From assembly GCF_900188255.1 (NCBI RefSeq), contig NZ_FZNS01000013.1:1-64000 (forward strand): a stretch of DNA of 64,000 nt, written 5' to 3'. Shown piece after piece: positions 1 through 7,151 of the stretch (position 1 is its first letter; each line of letters opens with the position of its first letter). Both the position numbers and the translations under genes were made by a program. A model generated the notes under the pieces. The model was not told the origin of the DNA, made no database searches, and saw only the letters and a program-made list of their open reading frames with translations. Source of the DNA: Hymenobacter mucosus (GTDB lineage: Bacteria > Bacteroidota > Bacteroidia > Cytophagales > Hymenobacteraceae).

Positions 1-60
1 TTAAGCCCCGGAGCGCCCATGGTACTGCCTTCACCGGCGGGAGAGTAGGTCGCCGCCAAC
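1..60 (+). rRNA. rrf: 5S ribosomal RNA, 3' part
   Basis: The first 58 to 60 bases match the 3' half of a bacterial 5S rRNA: an AGCCCCG-type segment, then the helix IV/loop E region with GGTACTGCC and GGGAGAGTAGGTCGCCGCC, the usual Bacteroidota 5S ending. The 5' half, and presumably 23S and 16S, lie outside the window. The exact 3' end is uncertain by a few bases. A strong hairpin follows at once, as expected for the end of an rRNA operon. Confidence 0.85.
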
Positions 61-74
61 CTTACTGTTTTTGC

Positions 75-144
75 GGACGAGCCCCCGGCTGCGTCGCCCA
101 ACTTCCCCGTAGCGGGAGGAGGGGGATGCGCCGGGGGCTCGTCC
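75..144 (+). terminator. Terminator hairpin after 5S rRNA
   Basis: Perfect 15-bp inverted repeat: GGACGAGCCCCCGGC at 75-89 and GCCGGGGGCTCGTCC at 130-144, extended inward by a further imperfect helix (91-95 with 125-129). The loop is long and the downstream T-run is weak (CGTTTAGGG). Its position right after 5S rRNA supports a role as rRNA operon terminator. Confidence 0.75.
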
Positions 145-250
145 CGTTTAGGGCCTTCCCAGCCGGGAGGCTCTTTTATCTATTTTGCTCAACAAGCCTA
201 TCTAGCGTTAACACTACCAGCCGGGGGCTTAGGGACTAGCTTTCATTGTA

Positions 251-292
251 CGCAGCGCCCCACCGCCCCGTCTTTGCTTAGGCGGGGCTGCG
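251..292 (-). terminator. Terminator of the DUF1810 gene
   Basis: Imperfect inverted repeat with outer arms CGCAG (251-255) and CTGCG (288-292) and inner GC-rich arms that can pair in two registers (GCCCCG 265-270 with CGGGGC 283-288). It lies just past the stop codon of the minus-strand gene ending at 301 and faces the rRNA terminator, so the two units converge here. Confidence 0.5.
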
Positions 293-300
293 TTTAGCCT

Positions 301-726
301 TTATTTGCCCAATATTTTTAAGGTTTTAGTGTCTTGTTCACCTTTGTAGAAAGCGTCCAGCACTTTTTGGAACACTGAGTGGGTGACGGGAAGATTAGCA
401 AACAAAGTCATTGATGATTTAAGCTTTAGATCATCAGGATTACCAAGAATTCGAGTGGCGTCGTGATTATTCAAAGCAAGTAGGGCTTCGCTAATATGTA
501 CAAGCCGACTGCCAAGCACTGGGTGGTTAAGGTAGGCCTCGGCCTCAGCTAAATCTTCTATGGCGTAGTAAGCCGAAGTTGAACTGAATCCTAAGCCTTT
601 GATCTGTGGAAAGATATACCACATCCAATGGCTCTGCTTTTTACCTCTTTGAATTTCAGTTAGAGCAATGGGATACGACGATTCTTGCGCGTCAAGGAAG
701 CGTTGTAATCGGCTTTCTGATTTCAT
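301..726 (-). CDS. DUF1810 family protein
   Basis: The 141-residue product matches the DUF1810 family in full length and pattern: an N-terminal segment with FLDAQ and an EIQRGKKQSHWMWYIFPQ block (about residues 24-41), then a GLGFSSTSAYYAI block. These proteins are small, cytosolic and widespread in bacteria; no biochemical role is established to my knowledge. It stands alone between the rRNA operon and an oppositely oriented small gene. The start at 726 is the only ATG that keeps the conserved N-terminus. I see no recognisable promoter upstream. Family confidence is high, function unknown. Confidence 0.85.
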   Translation of the reverse strand: MKSESRLQRFLDAQESSYPIALTEIQRGKKQSHWMWYIFPQIKGLGFSSTSAYYAIEDLAEAEAYLNHPVLGSRLVHISEALLALNNHDATRILGNPDDLKLKSSMTLFANLPVTHSVFQKVLDAFYKGEQDTKTLKILGK

Positions 727-885
727 AGAAGTTGTGTGACCTAGTTGAACAATGCTTCGCTATACGTCTGCGCTGGTATTTCAATTAAATATACTTGCCA
801 TAATCCGTAGGCTTAAGCTTTCTGTAGCAAGTAATGGTCGCCTTCTTTAAGCGATTCTCTGTGCGCCTTTTTAGCTAAGAGTTTG

Positions 886-893
886 TAAGTTTG
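886..893 (+). promoter_or_regulatory. Bacteroidota -7 box (TAAGTTTG)
   Basis: Exact match to the Bacteroidota -7 consensus TAnnTTTG, ending 26 bases before the ATG at 920. A transcript would start near 899. No clear -33 TTG element at the right spacing was found. This box is one of the few reasons to believe the short gene that follows. Confidence 0.45.
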
Positions 894-919
894 TTACTTG
901 TGTCTTATTCCTTTTCTCT

Positions 920-1147
920 ATGAGCGACGAAAGTATCCCTTATATCGAGTTGCCTTTTTCTGCTCAAATCATTGCAGCTCAACATTTGCGTACTCTCTTG
1001 GTGGAGGATGTTCCCTCTACCACGACCGCAGAACAGGTACGGGAAGCAATGGCACAACTCAACATGCCGGTGTGGGCCTTAGGTGATTTGTATATCTATG
1101 CTCCGCTTGACATGCTAGGCGTTAAAAGTATTCTCTGCCATGAATAG
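920..1147 (+). CDS. Hypothetical 75-residue protein
   Basis: A short open frame starting MSDESIPYIELPFSAQ, with no signal peptide or membrane segment and an ordinary soluble composition. I do not recognise a family. Support for coding is modest: a TAAGTTTG promoter box sits 26 bases upstream, the frame is uninterrupted, and the acidic helix-like segment (VEDVPSTTTAEQVREAMAQL) looks protein-like. An overlapping 62-codon frame at 898-1086 is rich in rare residues and is less likely. The neighbouring gene on the other strand is convergent and only 12 bases away. Confidence 0.4.
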   Translation: MSDESIPYIELPFSAQIIAAQHLRTLLVEDVPSTTTAEQVREAMAQLNMPVWALGDLYIYAPLDMLGVKSILCHE

Positions 1148-1159
1148 GCTATTGAGTAA

Positions 1160-1369
1160 CTATATTCTTACGGGCATAAATAGCTTATAATCAAGCTGAA
1201 ATTTTATTACAATAGAGGATTGCAGCTGTTCAGGTGAGGTTTCAATAGCTGCTAAGGCTATGGAAATAATGTTTCGTTGAACTGCTTTAGCCGATAACAA
1301 GAGCGGTACTATACGGCCGTTGTAAGCTGCTAACCAGTTAATTGACGTATGCCATTCAGTTCTTCTCAC
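1160..1369 (-). CDS. Hypothetical 69-residue protein (doubtful)
   Basis: A 69-codon frame 22 bases downstream of the DUF6134 gene on the same strand. It has a hydrophobic middle (about residues 20-42: RIVPLLLSAKAVQRNIISIALAAI) that is too polar for a sure membrane helix. No family is recognised. It could be a real distal gene of the DUF6134 transcript or a chance frame; the low GC of this stretch compared with nearby genes argues for caution. Confidence 0.25.
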   Translation of the reverse strand: MRRTEWHTSINWLAAYNGRIVPLLLSAKAVQRNIISIALAAIETSPEQLQSSIVIKFQLDYKLFMPVRI

Positions 1370-1391
1370 AACAAAGAAGTTCAGGTTTGCC

Positions 1392-2006
1392 TTACGGTAG
1401 AAACCGAATGACGAAGTTCTTGAGTGGGTTCTTCTTAATGATGGTTATTAGTTGGCCATCAGCATATCGGTATTCATCCTCGCGCCCGTCGCGGAAGGCT
1501 CTATAAACTGCTGGACCTGAGGAACTCAGTGTAAAGTAGTCGCCGAAGTATTCGGCAAAAGCGCTAGAGTGCTTCTTTGGCTCCTCAAAAAACAGGTCAG
1601 TTACAGTGTAAGTAATAGGTTGCTTTTCCGTTGCGTGGTATTTGTGCTTATACTGATCAGCTATAATGTTGTAATGGTCATGCTTCCACTCGGTACGCGA
1701 GGAAAAGTCACCTTGATTAGTATGCGCCGTAACAGTAGAGAGACGAAGTTGCCCACTCCAAACATGGTTAACAACCTGATAGTAGACCGTGAGGTGGTAC
1801 AGTAGAAAGTTGACCTGCACATCACTAGTGAGTGTTGACACTACTTCTTGGCCTACTCTCTGTCGGGTAGCAGTCATGGTGCCTACACGTAGCCCTGCTA
1901 CTTCAATAGCATAACGCCGAATTTCTGGGCTTTGTACAGGCCTGGTTTGAGCCTTCGTTTCGAGCAGTAGGGCGCATACTAGTAACCAGGTCGCCACATA
2001 TTTCAT
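1392..2006 (-). CDS. DUF6134 family secreted protein
   Basis: A 204-residue protein with a cleavable signal peptide (MKYVATWLLVCALLLETKAQ) followed by a beta-rich domain with the layout of DUF6134 proteins, seen mainly in Cytophagales: an early EVAGLRVGTMTATRQ strand pair, a central VNFLLYHLTVYYQV segment and a C-terminal FVIRFLP end. It is likely periplasmic or outer-membrane associated. Function is unknown. The gene lies 32 bases downstream of the DUF547 gene on the same strand, so the two secreted proteins may be co-transcribed. The family call is from memory of the pattern, hence moderate confidence. Confidence 0.6.
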   Translation of the reverse strand: MKYVATWLLVCALLLETKAQTRPVQSPEIRRYAIEVAGLRVGTMTATRQRVGQEVVSTLTSDVQVNFLLYHLTVYYQVVNHVWSGQLRLSTVTAHTNQGDFSSRTEWKHDHYNIIADQYKHKYHATEKQPITYTVTDLFFEEPKKHSSAFAEYFGDYFTLSSSGPAVYRAFRDGREDEYRYADGQLITIIKKNPLKNFVIRFLP

Positions 2007-2038
2007 TGCTGCCGGTTTAGGAAACTGCGGGGAAGTGT

Positions 2039-2854
2039 CTACTGCGCATTTAGGCTCCAGTTGTAATCCAAGTAGCTAATTTGAGTGGCGTTATCCATCT
2101 TGGTTGTTGCATACTTGTTTACCCAACTCGCTACCGTCTGCCCGTTTTCGGTCCAATCACCTTTATACCAGTCGAAGTACTTAGAAAGCTGCGCCGTAGC
2201 CTTACCTGGCTTGTTTTTGGTAGGGTCGCGCAAGAAGTCCCGGCCTTGGTCTTCTAACTGACTATCTAGCTTGGCGGCCGTGTATGCTTCATTGCGCAGC
2301 CGCGGGCATGAGATGGAAGCGCACACTAGCGCAAAGTGAATGCGTGGATCATTGAATTTCTTGCGTAAAGTGCCGTGCTCGATGTTGTCCAGGCTCATCT
2401 TGGTACCTCCTATCGAGAAGAACTTCGAAGCCCAGGGTGTGGTCACGAAAGGAATCTGAATCTTAGTGCCAATGTCTTTGATGCTCTGCAAAGGGTAGTG
2501 GTCGAGCACCAAGCGGATCGTGTAGGCATTGTACGCATTAATCCAGTATGCCATTTGCTCTGCCTTGCTCCAAGTAGCCGTCGGTGGGTTTTTGCTTAGG
2601 AACTGCAAGTATTGGTTGAAAGCTGCCTGATCGGTTTTCCAACCCTTATAGTTGACTAGCCCTTGTGCGTTGACGTACTTTTTAAGCAGCTTATCAAAGG
2701 TGCTGTGGTCCACTGGGGCAGTAGCAACGGCTCGCGCAGCTGAATGCGGTGCCGAAGTTGCTGGCCGGGAAAAGGAGGGTAACACAGCTACTACTGCAGC
2801 GGCAATACAGGAAAAATACAAGGCAGGAATTTTCATGGGTAGGCGCTTATGCAT
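2039..2854 (-). CDS. DUF547 domain secreted protein
   Basis: The core carries DUF547 hallmarks: the YWINAYNAYTIRLVLDHYP block and the HFALVCASISCPRLRNEAY block, with the Cys-containing SCP motif shared with transglutaminase-like cysteine folds. An N-terminal hydrophobic stretch (ALYFSCIAAAVVAVL) followed by a Ser/Pro/Ala-rich linker indicates export. The frame is open up to 2998 but the first 48 codons are not protein-like. I start at the ATG at 2854 (MHKRLPMKIP), with the ATG at 2836 (MKIPALYF) as an equal alternative. It lies just upstream of the DUF6134 gene on the same strand. DUF547 proteins are common in Bacteroidota; the reaction is not established. Confidence 0.8.
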   Translation of the reverse strand: MHKRLPMKIPALYFSCIAAAVVAVLPSFSRPATSAPHSAARAVATAPVDHSTFDKLLKKYVNAQGLVNYKGWKTDQAAFNQYLQFLSKNPPTATWSKAEQMAYWINAYNAYTIRLVLDHYPLQSIKDIGTKIQIPFVTTPWASKFFSIGGTKMSLDNIEHGTLRKKFNDPRIHFALVCASISCPRLRNEAYTAAKLDSQLEDQGRDFLRDPTKNKPGKATAQLSKYFDWYKGDWTENGQTVASWVNKYATTKMDNATQISYLDYNWSLNAQ

Positions 2855-3167
2855 GAGCATATACGTGGGCATGGGGCAGCAAAGATTGAAGCCTGGGCAA
2901 TCTTCTACCCATTGGCTTTTCGTAAAGTGACAATGTCCCCTGTATCGTGTGCCAGTATTTGCTACTCCACCTGTTCGGTTTAACTGGATAGTTCGCACTC
3001 TAGAGGTGTTGGCTATGATTCGGAGACATACCTAAGATATGAGCAGCTATGCAGTTCTAGGGAAACAGTAGCATGAACTTTACCTTGCTATCAGTGAAAT
3101 CCTCTGCCCACGTCTTCCTTTCTGCCATCTGAAAAGTGGGGTACTTCCGCTTCTCAACTTCTTCCCT

Positions 3168-3860
3168 ATGCGTCTTAGCGTTATTATCCCCACCTATAAC
3201 GAAGCAGCCACTATTAGCAGCTTAATTCGCCAACTACGGCAGTACGATCCTGGGCAGGAGGTAGAGGTGCTGGTGGTAGATGCCAATAGTCCGGATGGTA
3301 CTGCCGAGCTAGCCCAGCAGGCGGGCGCTACAGTGCTATGCGCGCCCAGTGCTGGCCGTGCAGCCCAGATGAATTACGGGGCTCAGCAGGCTACCGGCAA
3401 CATCCTATATTTTGTGCACGCTGATGTAGGAATTCATCCAGACTACGTTTCAACCATTGAGCAAGCGGTGGCCCAGGGCTACGAGGCAGGCTGCTACCGT
3501 TTTCGATTTGCTTCGCCTCATCCACTGCTTCGCATCAATAGTTTCGGAACTCGTTTTCAAGGAATTATGAGTCGGGGTGGAGACCAGACTTTGTTTATCA
3601 CCCGCGACCTGTTTCAGCGCCTACAGGGGTTTGATGAACAGTATGTTATCATGGAGGACTTTGACATCATCCAGCGCATTCGGCGGCAGGCACGTTTCCT
3701 AATTGTACCTAAAGATGTGATAGTTTCGGCGCGCAAGTACGAAACCAACAGTTGGTTGCGGGTGCAGCTAGCCAACCTGACAGCCTTCTCCTTATTCTTC
3801 CTGAAAGTAGCCCCTACCCGCATTGCTCGCACCTATAAGGCTATGCTTAACTACCGCTGA
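3168..3860 (+). CDS. GT2 glycosyltransferase, TIGR04283 type
   Basis: A 230-residue GT-A fold glycosyltransferase of family 2. Visible motifs are the N-terminal nucleotide-binding strand VIIPTYNEAATI, the VVDANSPDGT loop, the DxD-like HADVG metal site near residue 87, and the late GFDEQYVIMEDFDIIQRI block. Length and the RAAQMN motif fit the TIGR04283 group (rSAM/selenodomain-associated transferase 2). It opens a tight operon: its stop codon overlaps the next start in TGATG. With two SDR enzymes downstream it probably builds or modifies a glycoconjugate or lipid head group; the acceptor cannot be read from sequence. Confidence 0.85.
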   Translation: MRLSVIIPTYNEAATISSLIRQLRQYDPGQEVEVLVVDANSPDGTAELAQQAGATVLCAPSAGRAAQMNYGAQQATGNILYFVHADVGIHPDYVSTIEQAVAQGYEAGCYRFRFASPHPLLRINSFGTRFQGIMSRGGDQTLFITRDLFQRLQGFDEQYVIMEDFDIIQRIRRQARFLIVPKDVIVSARKYETNSWLRVQLANLTAFSLFFLKVAPTRIARTYKAMLNYR

Positions 3861-4861
3861 TGCCTACTGTACTTGTAACTGGTGCCGACGGCTTTTTGGG
3901 ACGCCATTTGGTGCAGCAACTCCTTGCACGTGGCTACCAAGTGCGGGCCTTAGTGCGGTCTGCCCGGCCTGTAAATACGTTGGCATTGCCACCCTTGACA
4001 TCATTGCCAGTTGACGTTGTAGTAGGCGACGTCTGCCAGCCAGCTACCATGGCGGGCTATACTGATGGGTGCGCGGCCATTATTCACGCCGCTGCTCTGG
4101 CCCAGGTTAACCCAGCTCGAAACCCCGCTGTGTGGACTGTTAACTTGCAAGGCACCGAAACCATGCTCAATTTGGCCCGTGCAGCGGGAATAAGCCGGTT
4201 CGTGTACGTGGGCACCGCCAACGTCTTTGGTTTCGGTACTCGCCAGCATCCGGGCGATGAAACCCGGCCCTACGCTGGGTACCAGTATGGACTAGACTAT
4301 ATGGATAGCAAGCTGGCTGCTACCAATAGCGTGTTGCGCGCCGTGGCCAATGAGGAACTGCCCGCCGTTCTGGTACATCCTACTTTCATGCTCGGCCCAG
4401 GCGATGCTAAGCCTACCTCCAATGCCTTGTTGCTGGAGCTTTACCGGGGTAAGCTGCCAGGTTACCCTCCCGGCGGCAAGAACTACGTACACGTACGGGA
4501 TGTAGCCGTAGCTACTATCAATGCCCTCACGCAGGGCCAGGCCGGAGAGTCCTACATCCTGGGCAACCAGAACCTGAGCTACCAGGAAGCCTTTGCTTTA
4601 ATGGCCCAAGTGCTAGGTGTGCCAGCCCCACGGTGGCTGCTGCCAGCCCGGATATCTTACCTCTACGGCACTATCTGCGACTTAAAAGCAAGGCTTACGG
4701 GTCGGCCTGCTCAACTAAATTCGGCTATGGCGGCTGTAGCCAATGACGGACATTATTTCAATGTGCAAAAGGCCCGTGCCGAACTCGGCTTACCCCAAAC
4801 CGACCTAAGAATAGCTATTGCGGAAGCTTTTCAATGGTTTAAAGACCACAACTATGCGTGA
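3860..4861 (+). CDS. NAD-dependent epimerase/dehydratase (extended SDR)
   Basis: 333 residues with an N-terminal Rossmann motif TGADGFLG (about residues 7-14), an Asp-containing loop (DVVVGDVCQP) and a YMDSK catalytic YxxxK near residue 150. It most resembles the dihydroflavonol-reductase/hopanoid-associated sugar-epimerase branch, acting on a nucleotide sugar or a ketone. Start and stop both overlap neighbours: ATG shares a base with the upstream TGA, and the downstream ATG lies inside the last codons. This points to translational coupling of three enzymes. The substrate is inferred only from the company it keeps. Confidence 0.85.
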   Translation: MPTVLVTGADGFLGRHLVQQLLARGYQVRALVRSARPVNTLALPPLTSLPVDVVVGDVCQPATMAGYTDGCAAIIHAAALAQVNPARNPAVWTVNLQGTETMLNLARAAGISRFVYVGTANVFGFGTRQHPGDETRPYAGYQYGLDYMDSKLAATNSVLRAVANEELPAVLVHPTFMLGPGDAKPTSNALLLELYRGKLPGYPPGGKNYVHVRDVAVATINALTQGQAGESYILGNQNLSYQEAFALMAQVLGVPAPRWLLPARISYLYGTICDLKARLTGRPAQLNSAMAAVANDGHYFNVQKARAELGLPQTDLRIAIAEAFQWFKDHNYA

Positions 4862-5747
4862 TACTGCATTACCAAGCGCGGCATCACGTTCTACCACGAA
4901 GCAAATGGTTGCGCGGCCCCCTTCTGACGGAGGTAGCGGCTCCTTCATGGGCAAAGTAGCCATTGTTACCGGCTCCGAGTCGGGTATTGGGCGGGAAACG
5001 GCCCGGCTCCTCTGCCAGCAGGGCAGTGCTGTCGTACTGAATGGCCGCATGGCCGAGCGGCTCGCCCAGACCCACCAGGAATTTGAGCAGGCAGGCTACA
5101 CCGTAGTCAGCTGCGTGGCCGACGTGACGGACTTCACATCTTGTGAAGCTTTAGTAGATACTGCTATTCAGGCTTTCGGACAGATAGATATTCTTATTAC
5201 GAATGCCAGTATTTCCCAGCGAGCTTACTTTGCTGATATGGCACCCGATGTGTTCCGGCAAGTGCTCGACAGCAATGTGTACGGGGCGGTATACCCACTA
5301 AAAGCTGCATTACCCTACCTAATTCAAACGCGGGGTAGCGTCACGTTTATCTCGTCCATTTCGGCCTTGAATGGGATGCCTAGCGGCTCGGCCTATTGTG
5401 CTGGCAAGGCTGCCATTTCTAACCTAGCCCATACCCTACGGTTAGAGTTGAACCATACGGGTATTCACGTTGGAGTAGTTCATATTGGCTTCACGCAAAA
5501 CGACGCCGACAAACGCGTTCTTGACGCCGATGGGCAGCCGGTACCTATTGCTCATCGCCCTCCGCGTTGGCAAAAATCTCAGGCTGAGGTAGCCAGCATC
5601 ATCTTAGGACACATTCGGCGGCGGCGGCAGCGCACAGTTATTTCCGCACTAGGCCGGCTTATTGTGCTAGTACACACCTACCTACCTCGCCTCGGCGACT
5701 GGATTGTGCTCACCACCATTCGCCGGCTCCGCCATTTCTACGAGTAG
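4854..5747 (+). CDS. SDR family NAD(P)-dependent oxidoreductase
   Basis: A classical SDR. The cofactor motif TGSESGIG is followed by the NAS variant of the NAG motif, catalytic Ser in SSISALNG, and YCAGK for Tyr and Lys. The C-terminal 35 residues are basic and hydrophobic (RRRQRTVISALGRLIVLVHTYLPRLG), which suggests membrane association as in lipid-modifying SDRs. I chose ATG 4854, which overlaps the upstream stop by 8 bases (ATGCGTGA). An ATG at 4947 (MGKVAIVTG) would give a minimal SDR without the 31-residue polar leader. Third gene of the glycosyltransferase operon. Confidence 0.85.
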   Translation: MRDTALPSAASRSTTKQMVARPPSDGGSGSFMGKVAIVTGSESGIGRETARLLCQQGSAVVLNGRMAERLAQTHQEFEQAGYTVVSCVADVTDFTSCEALVDTAIQAFGQIDILITNASISQRAYFADMAPDVFRQVLDSNVYGAVYPLKAALPYLIQTRGSVTFISSISALNGMPSGSAYCAGKAAISNLAHTLRLELNHTGIHVGVVHIGFTQNDADKRVLDADGQPVPIAHRPPRWQKSQAEVASIILGHIRRRRQRTVISALGRLIVLVHTYLPRLGDWIVLTTIRRLRHFYE

Positions 5748-5820
5748 GTATGGGGGCTTACTCCAAGTCTTGCAAGGTTAACCTCGGTTAGATTGGAAAG
5801 GCGAAACAACTGGTTAGTAG

Positions 5821-6210
5821 TTACTTTACTACTGTGGCTTCCAGCTCAACTTTCAGCGTTTCAAACAAACTCTGCACCTCAAATACTGTGGAGGCTTGCT
5901 GGATACCGTGCTTGGCAATCCACGCTTGAAAAACACCGAAGCAAGTGAAAAGCTCGGCGGTGGAAGTTGTGTAAATATTCAATCGTACAATCCCACGGCA
6001 TTCGTACCCGGCCTCCGTAATAACCTGCTCCAGGTTTTGGATAGCCTGAACAAGCTGCGCCTCCATGTCGCTGGTACTGGATTGGCCATTGGCATCTACT
6101 GCCGCCTGTCCAGAGCAGTAGAGCGTGCCTTCTACCTGCGTAACCTCAACGGCTTGCGCATAGCTGCGCTTATCCTGCCACTGCCACGGGTTAGTGATTT
6201 GTTTTTTCAT
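5821..6210 (-). CDS. RidA/YjgF-family protein lacking the catalytic Arg
   Basis: 129 residues with the RidA trimer fold pattern: YCSGQAAVDANG, a central helix (DMEAQLVQAIQNLEQVITEAGY), the VRLNIYTT strand and the C-terminal VELEATVV strand. In true imine deaminases the late strand reads ARSCVEV with the Arg that binds the substrate carboxylate. Here it reads ASTVFEV, so Arg is replaced by Ser. Enamine/imine deaminase activity is therefore doubtful. The gene lies 102 bases downstream of a Crp/Fnr regulator on the same strand, and two Crp-type palindromes fill the gap. Confidence 0.85.
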   Translation of the reverse strand: MKKQITNPWQWQDKRSYAQAVEVTQVEGTLYCSGQAAVDANGQSSTSDMEAQLVQAIQNLEQVITEAGYECRGIVRLNIYTTSTAELFTCFGVFQAWIAKHGIQQASTVFEVQSLFETLKVELEATVVK

Positions 6211-6273
6211 ATGCTTGCCTTTTTGCGGTGTGAGATGTGCGCTGCAAAACTGCCAACAAGCTTAGGAAACGAG

Positions 6274-6312
6274 CGTGACCTACCGCACAAATCCAGTGTG
6301 ACCTACCTCACA
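6274..6312 (-). promoter_or_regulatory. Two Crp-type operators upstream of the RidA-like gene
   Basis: 6297-6312 reads TGTGA-CCTACC-TCACA, a perfect match to the classical Crp half-site pair with a 6-bp spacer; arms extend one base each way. A second copy at 6274-6289 reads CGTGA-CCTACC-GCACA with the same spacer and sits 23 bp away, about two helical turns. A lone TGTGA half-site occurs at 6229-6233. All lie between the RidA-like start (6210) and the stop of the adjacent Crp/Fnr gene, so this regulator is the natural candidate to bind. Confidence 0.65.
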
Positions 6313-6876
6313 CTAAGCGGAGAGCCGGCTAAGGGTCTCGCGCGAAACACCCAAGTAAGCGGCAAGTAGCGTTTTAGGCACCCGCTGAACCAAACCAGGG
6401 AAGCGCTGCAGTACCTGCTCGTAGCGCTCTTTAGCAGTAGCAGTAAGCAACGATAAAATACGCTGCTGCGCTCCAATATGCCCCAAAGTCGATTTGGTGA
6501 GGAAGAAATGCGCCATCTTCGGAAGACTGGCGCAGAGCTGGTGGTAGTTGTCGAGCGGTAGGCAAATCACGCTGGCATCCTCAATGCAATCCAGCGACAT
6601 AGTGGCTCTAGTTTGAGTATAGTAGGCGCCAAAATCACTTTCCCACCAGTCTTCCATTGCAAAAGAGACAATGTGTTCCTTTCCCGAAGCATCCGTATAG
6701 ACTAGCTTCAGCAACCCGGAAACCACAAAATAGGCGTACTGCACCACGTCGCCTTCTTGAATAAGAGACTGGTGCTTTTTGTACCTCCTGAGGGTAAAAT
6801 GCGTGCTTACGAGAGCAAATTCGTCATCAGTGAGCGGCACTACCTTTTCTATATGTTCGCGTAGCTTGTCTAGCAT
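6313..6876 (-). CDS. Crp/Fnr family transcriptional regulator
   Basis: 187 residues from the ATG at 6876 (MLDKLREHIEKVVPLTDDEF), the usual start for Bacteroidota members; the frame is open to 7041 but that extension is not protein-like. The cyclic-nucleotide-binding fold is visible (YKKHQSLIQEGDVVQYAYFVVSGLLKLVY, residues about 30-60) and the C-terminal winged helix ends LLAAYLGVSRETLSRLSA, a clear recognition helix. No Cys cluster for Fe-S is present, so it is Crp-like or a ligand-free sensor rather than Fnr. It is followed by the RidA-like gene and by two consensus Crp palindromes. Confidence 0.85.
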   Translation of the reverse strand: MLDKLREHIEKVVPLTDDEFALVSTHFTLRRYKKHQSLIQEGDVVQYAYFVVSGLLKLVYTDASGKEHIVSFAMEDWWESDFGAYYTQTRATMSLDCIEDASVICLPLDNYHQLCASLPKMAHFFLTKSTLGHIGAQQRILSLLTATAKERYEQVLQRFPGLVQRVPKTLLAAYLGVSRETLSRLSA

Positions 6877-7151
6877 ATGTGCGAGAATCTGACGGCCAAA
6901 GATAGGGTTCGTGCTACGATGCGGTTTGTCTGTCTGAGCTGATTGCCAAACTGTAGTGTTCGGTAGCAGTGCAAACTGGTTAACTCTGGCCAGCAACCCG
7001 CCAAGATGGTACAGTCTAGTGCCCCGGCCCGCCGCGTACATTGTAGCTTCCGCTTAGGTTGGCCTTTGCCAGCACATAGCCGTAGGCAGCTGGCACCGTG
7101 CGCGCTGCTTCCAAGATGTTAAACCGCTTCGCTTTCTCACCTGCTCTTACC

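Noticed and set aside
898..1086. 62-codon frame overlapping the 75-residue gene
   Set aside because: Composition (many Cys, Ser and Arg) is less protein-like than the overlapping frame at 920, and the promoter distance is poorer.
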